The notes under the pieces: model-generated
Database searches by the model: none
The model's input: only the letters and a program-made list of their open reading frames with translations
What the model was told of the DNA's origin: nothing
Source of the DNA: JAHRAW01 sp965226545
Lineage (GTDB): Bacteria > Pseudomonadota > Gammaproteobacteria > Arenicellales > Poriferihabitantaceae
Direction: 5' to 3'
Length of the DNA stretch: 64,000 bases
NCBI GenBank assembly: GCA_965226545.1
Contig: OZ245364.1
Location: 310,001 to 374,000 of the forward strand
Translations under genes and position numbers: made by a program
Shown: positions 16,429-23,797 of the stretch, piece by piece
How positions within the stretch are numbered: the first letter of the stretch is position 1
How the letters are laid out: each line of letters opens with the position of its first letter

Positions 16429-17478
16429 ATGTCGAATTCGATTCAATTCACCGCGCAGCCGCTCAGCGAGGCCTTGGCGCGCGCGCCGCGTTTTGCCTGC
16501 GCGCATTTGCCGACGCCGCTCGAGCCGCTGGAAAATTTAACCGCGCATTTGGGCGGCGCGCGGTTGTGGATAAAGCGCGACGACTGCACCGGTTTGGCGA
16601 CCGGCGGCAACAAGGCGCGCAAGTTGGAATACCTGCTCGGCGAAGCGCGCCAACAAAACGCCGACACGCTCATCACCCACGGCGCGGTGCAATCCAATCA
16701 TGTGCGCCAAACCGCCGCAGCCGCGGCGTTGGCCGGCATGCGTTGCGAAGTGTTGTATGAACATCGCGTCGATGACCCGGACGATGATTATCAAGCGTCC
16801 GGCAATGTGCTGTTGACCGAGTTGCTCGGCGCGCGCCAACATCATCATCGCAAGGATGAGGACATGGACGCGGCGATGGCAACGCTTGCCGAACAATTGC
16901 GCGCCGTCGGCGCGCGACCGTATTTGATTCCCGGCGGCGGCTCCAACCCGATCGGCGCGCTCGGCTACGCCCACTGCGCGTTGGAATTGGCGCAACAAGC
17001 CAAACAACAAAATTTAACCCTGCGCACGGTCGTGCATGCAACCGGCAGCGCCGGCACGCAAGCCGGCTTGGTCGCCGGCAACCGCGCGCTCGACAATCCG
17101 TTTGCAATCCTCGGCGTCGGCGTGCGCTTGGCGCGCGAAGCGCAGGAACAAAAAGTGTTCGAGTTGGCGTGCGCCACCGCAACCCACCTCGACACCCCGC
17201 CGCCGCCACGCGATGCGGTGCGCGCCAATTGCGATTATGTCGGCGCCGGCTACGGCTTGCCGACCGACGGCATGATCGAAGCGGTGAAGTTGCTCGCGCA
17301 ACTCGAAGGCATCCTGCTCGACCCGGTGTATTCGGGCAAAGGCATGGCCGGCTTAATCGACATGGTGCGCCGCGGCGAATTCGACAAGGACGAAGATGTT
17401 GTCTTCATCCACACCGGCGGCGCGGCGGCGTTGTTTGGCTATCGTTCGATTTTCGCCGACAAGTTCACCGCCGATTAA
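16429..17478 (+). CDS. dcyD: D-cysteine desulfhydrase / ACC deaminase family PLP enzyme
   Basis: PLP enzyme of the tryptophan-synthase-beta fold. Family members convert D-cysteine to pyruvate, H2S and NH3, or deaminate ACC. 349 aa from ATG 16429 (a TTG two codons earlier is less likely). The PLP lysine is in TGGNKARKLEYL. Substrate-binding GAVQSNHVRQTAAAAA, phosphate-binding ATGSAGTQAG and the C-terminal YSGKGMAGLID and FIHTGGAAALFGY follow. DcyD fits better than ACC deaminase, but the distinction needs active-site comparison. Confidence 0.88.
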   Translation: MSNSIQFTAQPLSEALARAPRFACAHLPTPLEPLENLTAHLGGARLWIKRDDCTGLATGGNKARKLEYLLGEARQQNADTLITHGAVQSNHVRQTAAAAALAGMRCEVLYEHRVDDPDDDYQASGNVLLTELLGARQHHHRKDEDMDAAMATLAEQLRAVGARPYLIPGGGSNPIGALGYAHCALELAQQAKQQNLTLRTVVHATGSAGTQAGLVAGNRALDNPFAILGVGVRLAREAQEQKVFELACATATHLDTPPPPRDAVRANCDYVGAGYGLPTDGMIEAVKLLAQLEGILLDPVYSGKGMAGLIDMVRRGEFDKDEDVVFIHTGGAAALFGYRSIFADKFTAD

Positions 17479-17504
17479 CTTCGCAGCCGCGCCTCAATCG
17501 CGGC

Positions 17505-18662
17505 TCAACACTCCACCAACCCCAACGAATGCCGGCTCAGCCGCTCGGCGCCGTGTTCGCGCACAATTATCGAATGTCCCCAGCACATTGCCAGGTTGGC
17601 GCGTGAATCCATGAGGATGATGTGGATGAAAAATACGTTGTTGACCGCCATGGGTTGCGGGTTGTCGCGGTAAAACATCGGCGGGTCCATCCAGCACGGC
17701 GCGAACAGCGCGCTCATTGCGTAGCCGCAGGCGTTTAAGCGGGCGTGTGCGAAGCCGTGGGCGTCGAGGGTTTCGGCGTGGGCGGTGAATACGTCGCCCA
17801 TCGGCGCGCCGGGGCGAATCGCGGCTTCGCAGGCGAGCAAGGCGTCGTGCGCGGCGGCGTGCATGTTGCGTTGTTGCGGGGAAGCTTCGCCGATGATTAA
17901 TGTGCGCATCATTGCGGCGTGATAATGGCGATAGGCGCCGGCCCATTCCAGCGTCAATTGGTCGCGCGCGTTTAATCGGCGGCGTCCGGATTGATAGCGG
18001 CACAACAACGCCGCTTCGCCCGAGCCGATGATGAATTCATTTGCCGGATAATCGCCGTCGCCGACAAACACCGCGGATTGCATTGCCGCCAAAATGTCGC
18101 CTTCAAACGCGTCGGCGCGGGTGGTTGCAAGCGCGGCATCGAGTGCATCGTCAGCCAATTCGGCGGCGCGTTTGCAACAGGCGATTTCCGCTTCGCTTTT
18201 TTCGCGGCGCAGGTCGGCGATTAATGTTGACGCTTCGATTAATTCGGCTTTGCCGGCCAATGCATCATGCACGCGCATGCCGTGATAGGCGGTCAGCCCG
18301 GCGGTTTGGGTTTCGATGCCGAGACGTTTTTTATGCAGGCGCAATTCGCCGAGCAACGCCGCCAATTCGGCGTGCGGGTCGGCGGATTGATGGTCGCGCC
18401 AGATGTGGATTTGTTGGTCCGACAGCGTCGAGGTTTGTTGCGCTTGACGCAAATCCGGCGCGCGCGTCAACAGATGCAGTTCGCCGTTTGCGGTCAATAT
18501 CATGCATTGAAACAACGCAAAACCGAATGTGTCGTAGCCGCAAAGATAATAATGACTCTCCGGGGCGAACAACAACATCCCGTCCAATTCGCGCGCCGCC
18601 ATGCGCTTGCATGCGCGGTCGATGCGGGTGGTGAATTCTTGATGGGTGAAGTGTAGTGGCAT
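17505..18662 (-). CDS. M24-family hydrolase, ectoine hydrolase (DoeA)-like
   Basis: Creatinase/prolidase (pita-bread) fold, 385 aa. The frame extends upstream to 18902 through repeat DNA, but ATG 18662 matches the family start (MPLHFTHQEFTTRI). N-terminal block MLLFAPESHYYLCGYDTFGF is characteristic. The C-terminal domain reads LTLEWAGAYRHYHAAMMRT, ACGYAMSALFAPCWMDPPMF and CWGHSIIVREHGAERLS, which resembles DoeA ectoine hydrolases more than metallo-prolidases; the metal-binding Asp of classical M24 enzymes is replaced. No other ectoine genes are in the window, so the substrate is unproven. It converges with the dcyD-like gene, 26 bp apart. Confidence 0.82.
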   Translation of the reverse strand: MPLHFTHQEFTTRIDRACKRMAARELDGMLLFAPESHYYLCGYDTFGFALFQCMILTANGELHLLTRAPDLRQAQQTSTLSDQQIHIWRDHQSADPHAELAALLGELRLHKKRLGIETQTAGLTAYHGMRVHDALAGKAELIEASTLIADLRREKSEAEIACCKRAAELADDALDAALATTRADAFEGDILAAMQSAVFVGDGDYPANEFIIGSGEAALLCRYQSGRRRLNARDQLTLEWAGAYRHYHAAMMRTLIIGEASPQQRNMHAAAHDALLACEAAIRPGAPMGDVFTAHAETLDAHGFAHARLNACGYAMSALFAPCWMDPPMFYRDNPQPMAVNNVFFIHIILMDSRANLAMCWGHSIIVREHGAERLSRHSLGLVEC

Positions 18663-18689
18663 GGGGTTAAGTTGATGAGGTGCGTTAAG

Positions 18690-18790
18690 GGAAAGTGCAA
18701 GTAACAGTAACGATAAAAAGTAAAAGTAACAAATAAAGTAATAAGCAAAGTAATAAGCAAAGTTACAAATAAAGAAGGGCCAAGTTATCT
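18690..18790. repeat. Degenerate AGTAACAAATAAAGTAATAAGCAA tandem repeat
   Basis: Units of about 12 bp (AAGTAACAGTA, AAATAAAGTAA, TAAGCAAAGT) fill the spacer between the M24 gene and the restriction-modification remnant. Confidence 0.7.
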
Positions 18791-18822
18791 TGTTCCATTG
18801 TAAATTTTGCCGCCGCGTCAAC

Positions 18823-19188
18823 TTAACGCTTGGATGATTTGTTGCCCGGTTTCCAAACGATGTGACCGTTGATTCCGTGTTTTTCGTAATTCGCCAAAAC
18901 ATCTTCGGCGAATTTCATCAAATCCTCATCGCCGAGTGCTTCCGCTTGTTTATGCAGATTAATAAATAACTGCTTTGCGGTTTCGGTTTGGTTGTAGTTT
19001 TTCTTTTTGAAGTTGTGTGCCGAGCAAAGAATCTGCCCGTTGGCGATGGTCGCTTTCCCGCCCGCATCTTTGGGTGTGATGTGGGCAATATGCAGTTTCA
19101 CGCCTTCGGGTTTGCCGTGGCCGCAGACCGCGCATTTGTAGTTTCCGCATCGCATAATTGCCGCTTTTTGCGCGGCTGTGAAATCCAT
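18823..19188 (-). CDS. HNH endonuclease-like protein
   Basis: 121 aa from ATG 19188. A zinc-stabilised HNH nuclease core is visible: CAVCGHGKPEG, then LHIAHITPKDAGG (the first His pair), then GQILCSAHNFKKK with the last Cys and the H-N pair. Family members cut DNA, often in restriction or mobile-element contexts. It begins 4 nt after the stop of the next upstream gene, so it belongs to the same decayed R-M cassette. Base use is AT-richer than flanking housekeeping genes, consistent with transfer. Confidence 0.82.
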   Translation of the reverse strand: MDFTAAQKAAIMRCGNYKCAVCGHGKPEGVKLHIAHITPKDAGGKATIANGQILCSAHNFKKKNYNQTETAKQLFINLHKQAEALGDEDLMKFAEDVLANYEKHGINGHIVWKPGNKSSKR

Positions 19189-19192
19189 TTGA

Positions 19193-19990
19193 TTAGCGGC
19201 GGGTTGGTTTTTCAAAAAATGGAGTTTGCTGCTCCAAATTATGCAAACCAATCATCTGTTTATACCACTCAAAAACATATGCGCTTTCCACAAGGGTCAC
19301 ATCGTCTTTAATTTCGTCAAACGGTTTGGTTGCAATCCGTTTCTTAAACAGATTCGCTTTCTTTTGGTCGGCGACCATAAAGCACTTCGTTTTGAAATAT
19401 TTCAACTGATAACTTCGCAAAAGCGCCGTCGTGAAATTGGTTGAATGCTCAACATCAAAAGTTTGAACCGGATAACCGTTTTCAAACCACACCACATCAA
19501 TCTGCCGAATCAAATCCAGCCGGTCGTCATATGTAAATCGCGGAATCGAATCCAACGATGCGACCTCGGATAATTTTTTGCCGTTTAACACAACATTTTT
19601 GTCGGGCGTGTAGGTTTGAAAATTTTTCATGTTGCCGATTTCAACCAACATTCCTTGCAGATGACCGTGCAACTTCTTTTCCGGCAAAGCGGAAAAAGTT
19701 TGTTCTTGCAGTTTATCCTGTTCAATAGCGTCAAACAAATTGTTGTCCACTTCGTAATTCAACAAAGCGTATGAACCCAAACCGATGCGCTTAATCCGTA
19801 TTTTGGGATTTTTGCCGCGACCGTTTTTCAACAATTCCACGGTGGAACGAACCATTTTCCCAATGTCGTCCGCCTTGCTTGCAGCAGCCAAATCAGGGAC
19901 TTCTGCATACAGTGCATTAAGCGTGGCCGCACCGCCATGCCTTTCCAAAACTTCAATTATTGCGTCAGTCCACTTCATAGCGGTTTTCAT
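19193..19990 (-). CDS. Winged-helix plus restriction-endonuclease-like protein
   Basis: 265 aa from ATG 19990, overlapping the stop of the truncated methyltransferase (ATGA). Residues ~1-75 form a winged-helix-like domain (TDAIIEVLERHGGAATLNALY, then IRIKRIGLGSYAL). Residues ~150-240 resemble a PD-(D/E)xK nuclease fold: RQIDVVWFENGYPVQTFDVE followed by HST, i.e. an Asp and an E-x-H pair on adjacent strands. The recognition sequence cannot be read. Its position next to a methyltransferase fragment and an HNH gene suggests the cleaving half of a type II system. The fold assignment is inference. Confidence 0.6.
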   Translation of the reverse strand: MKTAMKWTDAIIEVLERHGGAATLNALYAEVPDLAAASKADDIGKMVRSTVELLKNGRGKNPKIRIKRIGLGSYALLNYEVDNNLFDAIEQDKLQEQTFSALPEKKLHGHLQGMLVEIGNMKNFQTYTPDKNVVLNGKKLSEVASLDSIPRFTYDDRLDLIRQIDVVWFENGYPVQTFDVEHSTNFTTALLRSYQLKYFKTKCFMVADQKKANLFKKRIATKPFDEIKDDVTLVESAYVFEWYKQMIGLHNLEQQTPFFEKPTRR

Positions 19991-20283
19991 TTTACACATT
20001 GAGTTAAATCGGCGCATACCGGCCGTTTCCCGCCTTTGTTTTTGTCCAGGCCAACATTCAAACAGAGTCGTCCGGTGGTGCGAGTCCACAGCAATACATT
20101 CGCCATCCACTTGCGCGAGAATTCTAAATAATCGTCGTATTCGAGAAAATCATCTTTGCCGTCGCCGCTGTATTCCATCCCTAAATTATACGGCGGCGAG
20201 GTGACGGTCAAATCCACCGAATCGGCCGGCAGAGTGGCCGTGACGGTGCTGTCGCCGTGGATTATGTTTTCATCAATCATCAT
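19987..20283 (-). pseudogene. Truncated DNA methyltransferase (motif I lost)
   Basis: 98 codons with a methyltransferase N terminus: NIIHGDSTVT, the catalytic motif IV TSPPYNLGMEYSGDGKDD, and RLCLNVGLDKNKGG. In beta-class N4/N6 methyltransferases the target-recognition region and the AdoMet-binding motif I (DPFxGSGTT) come later. Here the reading frame ends after VCADLT, followed by only QCVK, so about 170 residues are missing. The stop overlaps the start of the next gene (ATGA), which suggests an internal deletion that kept the original C-terminal codons. Catalytic activity is not expected. Confidence 0.8.
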
Positions 20284-20422
20284 TCGCTAATCCCAAAAAT
20301 TCAGCCCGCAAAGCATTTGCGTCAGCACAGATATGCCGCTCGCCACAATGCCCGCAATAAATTGCATCGTCGTCATCATCGGCATCGAATTCCAACGGCA
20401 AGTCGCAATATTCACAATTCAT
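20273..20422 (-). CDS. 49-aa zinc-ribbon protein in the R-M remnant
   Basis: ATG 20422 with a good RBS (AGAGGAAACC). Two CxxC knuckles are seen (CEYC and CGHC, residues 3-6 and 23-26) separated by an acidic run (FDADDDDDA), then ERHICADANALRAEFLG. The stop overlaps the methyltransferase start by 11 nt, so the small gene leads this operon. Short zinc-ribbon ORFs beside methyltransferases may aid DNA binding or control; no function is established. Confidence 0.7.
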   Translation of the reverse strand: MNCEYCDLPLEFDADDDDDAIYCGHCGERHICADANALRAEFLGLANDD

Positions 20423-20612
20423 GGTTTCCTCTCAAAGTGCGCATACAAACTGGTCAGGCAAGGTTGATTTTCAACTCTTCGTATTTCACAGTTTCAGTTT
20501 GCAGTTGCTGGCGGCCATGAAGACTAAGCGCGATTATACTTTAACTCACGGACGCATTGGGCACAGCAATTTATTTGTCAACCATTCGGCAAAGTCAAAA
20601 CCAACCCCAAAA

Positions 20613-21785
20613 CTAAAACGCCGCCAAGCCGGTTTGTGCGCGGCCGAGAATTAATGCGTGAATGTCGTGCGTGCCTTCATAGGTGTTGACCGTTTCCAAG
20701 TTGGCGAGGTGGCGGATGACGTGGTATTGGTCGGCGATGCCGTTGGCGCCGTGCATGTCGCGCGCGGCGCGGGCGATGTCCAGCGCTTTGCCGCAGTTGT
20801 TGCGCTTGAGCAGCGAGATGGTTTCGACTGCGCAGCGGTCTTCATCCATCAATCGCGCCGCGCGCAAACACGCCTGTAAGGCGACGCTTAATTCGGTTTG
20901 CATGTCGGCGAGTTTCTTTTGCACGAGTTGATTGGCGGCCAGCGGTTTGCCGAATTGTTTGCGCGCCAAGGTATATTCGCGCGCCGCATGCCAGCAAAAT
21001 TCGCCGGCGCCGAGCGCACCCCAAGCGATGCCAAAGCGCGCCTTGTTCAAACAGCCAAACGGCGCGCCCAAACCGCGCGCATCGGGCAGGCGGTTTTGTT
21101 CGGCGACCAACACGTCGTTCAGCGCAATCGAACCGGTGGGCGATGCGCGCAAACTCATCTTGCCTTCAATCGCCGTGGCTGCATAGCCGTCGGATTCGCT
21201 TTCGACGATGAAGCCGCAAATCACGCCGTCGAGTTTCGCCCAGATGATTGCGATGTCGGCAATCGGCGCGTTGGTAATCCAGGTTTTTTCGCCGGTGATT
21301 CGATAGCCGTCCGCGGTTTTGGTTGCGCGGGTTTGCAGTGCGCCGGCGTCCGAGCCGTGTTGCGGTTCGGTCAAGCCGAAGCAGCCGATTAATTCGCCGC
21401 GCGCCAGCGGCGGCAGATAGCGCGCCTTTTGTTGTTCGCTGCCGTAGGCGTAAATCGGATGCATCACCAACGACGATTGCACGCTCATGCATGACCGATA
21501 GCCGCTGTCGATGCGTTCGACTTCGCGCGCCAGCAAGCCGTAGCAAACATGATTTAACGCCGCACCGCCGTATTGTTGCGGCAAGGTTGCGCCGAGCATG
21601 CCGAGTTGCCCGAATTGTTTCATCAATGCCGGGTCAAACGATTCGTTGCGATAGGCGTCGACGATGCCGGGCATCAACTTTGCCTCGCAAAACTTTCGAG
21701 TTTGGTCTCGCACCGCCCGTTCTTCGTCGGTCAATTGCGAATCGAAATCAAACGGGTCGTCCCAGTTGAACGGTGCAGTCGGCAT
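20613..21785 (-). CDS. gcdH: Glutaryl-CoA dehydrogenase
   Basis: FAD-dependent acyl-CoA dehydrogenase that oxidises and decarboxylates glutaryl-CoA to crotonyl-CoA in lysine/tryptophan breakdown. 390 aa. GcdH hallmarks: YRSCMSVQSSLVMHPIYAYG, GCFGLTEPQHGSDAGALQT, ITGEKTWITNAP, and the catalytic base in ETVNTYEGTHDIHALILGR. The start ATG 21785 has no purine-rich Shine-Dalgarno; the mRNA just upstream would be C-rich because a G-quadruplex-type motif lies on the opposite strand at 21790-21807. Confidence 0.93.
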   Translation of the reverse strand: MPTAPFNWDDPFDFDSQLTDEERAVRDQTRKFCEAKLMPGIVDAYRNESFDPALMKQFGQLGMLGATLPQQYGGAALNHVCYGLLAREVERIDSGYRSCMSVQSSLVMHPIYAYGSEQQKARYLPPLARGELIGCFGLTEPQHGSDAGALQTRATKTADGYRITGEKTWITNAPIADIAIIWAKLDGVICGFIVESESDGYAATAIEGKMSLRASPTGSIALNDVLVAEQNRLPDARGLGAPFGCLNKARFGIAWGALGAGEFCWHAAREYTLARKQFGKPLAANQLVQKKLADMQTELSVALQACLRAARLMDEDRCAVETISLLKRNNCGKALDIARAARDMHGANGIADQYHVIRHLANLETVNTYEGTHDIHALILGRAQTGLAAF

Positions 21786-21789
21786 TGGA

Positions 21790-21807
21790 GGGTGGGTTGG
21801 GGGTGGG
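21790..21807 (+). other. G-quadruplex motif just upstream of gcdH
   Basis: Four G-runs (GGG, GGG, GGGGG, GGG) with 1-2-nt loops on the plus strand, which is the template strand of gcdH. The motif begins 5 nt upstream of the gcdH ATG. Confidence 0.6.
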
Positions 21808-21849
21808 TGGATGAATAAGTTTACGGCACCAAATCAGTGTCGGTTGTTA

Positions 21850-21975
21850 AGTGCGAAATCAAACAGTCAAATAATTAAGTAATCAAACCATTAAGCAATC
21901 AAGTTATTAAACAATAAACACTTAACAATCAAAAACAATTAACTAAAAAGTAACTTAATAACTTATTCGATAACT
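21850..21975. repeat. AT-rich degenerate tandem repeat upstream of gcdH
   Basis: CAAACAGTCAAATAATTAAG / TAATCAAACCATTAAGCAAT-type units of about 11 bp drift into AACAATTAACTAAAAAGTAAC. The 300-bp gap (21786-22085) contains this repeat and the G-rich motif but no gene. Confidence 0.7.
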
Positions 21976-22085
21976 TGCGACAACTCGCACTACCGTTGCA
22001 ATTAACTTTTCACAATTGCCACAACGCTTAACTTCCGCAATGCTCGCCGGCAAGTTAACGACAATCGAAATTGTAACCCAGTCGG

Positions 22086-23795
22086 TCAATGCGCGTGTTC
22101 TTCGGCGCGTGATTGTTGGGTGATTTTCAGATACGCCGCCACCAGCGACGATTCATGCACCACGCCGCGCAACTGTCCGCGCGCATCGACCACCGCGATG
22201 CTCATGCCGACAAATTGTTTCATCGCTTCCATCGCCGCCCACACCGACATCGAATCGACAAAGCGCAATGCATCGGTATCGATTAGCGCGCGGTCGAGAT
22301 GTTGTTGTCCGGCTTGTTCGGCGTTTAGCAGTTGCGGCAACGCCAGCACGCCGACATAAACGCCGTGTTGGTCGACGACATGCGCTTCGAAACATTCGGC
22401 GCGGCGCATTGCGCGTTTAATTTCCGTCAACGGCGCGCCGATTGTTGTGCGCAAAAAATCATCCGAGAGTTGCGCGCTGATGTTGCGTTGCGACAGCCGC
22501 AGTTTGTCGCGCCCGGCAGACAAATCAAAACCGCGCGTCGCCAATTCGCGGTCGAACAACGAGCGACCAAACAAACGACAGGCGACCAAATTGGCAAAGG
22601 CAACGCTAATCATCACGGCCACGGTGAGTTCATAATTGTGGGTGAGTTCAAACACGATTAAGATGGTCGCCAACGGCGCGCCGATGACCGGGCCGGTAAC
22701 CGCGGCCATTCCGCACACCGCATAGAATCCCAAATCGGAATACAACCCGCCGTACAACGCCTCGGCGCCGTGCCCGACGATGGCGCCGAACAGGATGCCG
22801 ATTAACAACGCCGGGCTGAACACGCCGCCGGCAAAACCAAAACCCATGCACAACCCGGTGGCGATAATCTTCGCCGCCAAAATCACCGCCAATTGCGCGG
22901 CGCCGTACGCGCCCGGCGTAATCGCCGCGCGCAAGGTTTCGCCGCCGACGCCGAGTATCTCCGGCACCCATTGCGCGCCGATGCCGACCGCCAGCCCGGC
23001 CGACGCCGGCTTTATCCAGTTTGGCGCAGGCAATAATTTTGCGATGCGTCGCGCAAACAAAATCGCATGCATGTACAGCATCGACACCAAGGCGCCGAGT
23101 GCGCCGATGGCGACAAACGCGGCGAATTCATGGGCGTATACCGCATGCGCGGTTGCAACTTGAAACAACGGCTCGCGATGAAAAGCGTGTTCGGCGACAA
23201 AAAAACCGGTGACGGCGGCCACAGTAATCGGCGCAAACGCGCGCAATGAATAATGGCGCAGCACCACTTCATGCGCGAAGATAATCCCGGCAATCGGCGC
23301 GCCAAACGCGCAGGCAATGCCGGCGGCGACGCCGCAACCAATGCCGAGCGCGGGTTCGATTTTGCCGATGCGCGCAATCGCCGAGCCGACCGTGCCGCCG
23401 AGATGCACCAATGGGCCGTATTGCCCAATCGATGCGCCGCCGCCCGCGCCAATCACCGCCGACAACGCCACCACCAAACCGCTGCGCGTCGGCATCAGTT
23501 TGTCGGATTGCGCGGCGTAAATCACATCCGCCGGGCCGTGCGCGCGCGCATCGACGGCGAACTTTAACAACAAGCCGACCGCCAACCCGCCCAACGCCGG
23601 CAACAAAAACAACCACATGGAAAATTTAAACTGCGCATCAAGCGCGTCGCGGCTTTGCGCGGTCGTGTATAAATGCGCGCCGAGCCATTTAATCGCTTCG
23701 ACAAACGCTGCCGCAAAGGTCGCGGCAACCGCGCCGAGCACGACGCCGAGTATGGCGATGCGCAGGAGGTGGGCGATGAGGTTGACGGGTTTCAT
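22086..23795 (-). CDS. ClC-family chloride channel with C-terminal CBS domain region
   Basis: Integral membrane anion channel/transporter. 569 aa from ATG 23795, 2 nt after the ubiB stop; the longer frame to 24185 is a shadow of ubiB. About ten hydrophobic helices, then a cytosolic CBS region (about 440-569, LRFVDSMSVWAAMEAM, GMSIAVVDARGQLRGVV). The selectivity-filter loop is GQYGPLVHLGGTVG and the GxFxP motif is GGVFSPALL. The canonical gating Glu of GREGP is Tyr here, and the proton-pathway Glu after helix H (ClcA E203) aligns with Val in IIFAHEVVL. This argues for a passive channel rather than a Cl-/H+ antiporter. Confidence 0.9.
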   Translation of the reverse strand: MKPVNLIAHLLRIAILGVVLGAVAATFAAAFVEAIKWLGAHLYTTAQSRDALDAQFKFSMWLFLLPALGGLAVGLLLKFAVDARAHGPADVIYAAQSDKLMPTRSGLVVALSAVIGAGGGASIGQYGPLVHLGGTVGSAIARIGKIEPALGIGCGVAAGIACAFGAPIAGIIFAHEVVLRHYSLRAFAPITVAAVTGFFVAEHAFHREPLFQVATAHAVYAHEFAAFVAIGALGALVSMLYMHAILFARRIAKLLPAPNWIKPASAGLAVGIGAQWVPEILGVGGETLRAAITPGAYGAAQLAVILAAKIIATGLCMGFGFAGGVFSPALLIGILFGAIVGHGAEALYGGLYSDLGFYAVCGMAAVTGPVIGAPLATILIVFELTHNYELTVAVMISVAFANLVACRLFGRSLFDRELATRGFDLSAGRDKLRLSQRNISAQLSDDFLRTTIGAPLTEIKRAMRRAECFEAHVVDQHGVYVGVLALPQLLNAEQAGQQHLDRALIDTDALRFVDSMSVWAAMEAMKQFVGMSIAVVDARGQLRGVVHESSLVAAYLKITQQSRAEEHAH

Positions 23796-23797
23796 TT

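Noticed and set aside
18663..18902. 80-codon extension of the M24 gene
   Set aside because: Repeat DNA read through; the family N terminus starts at 18662.
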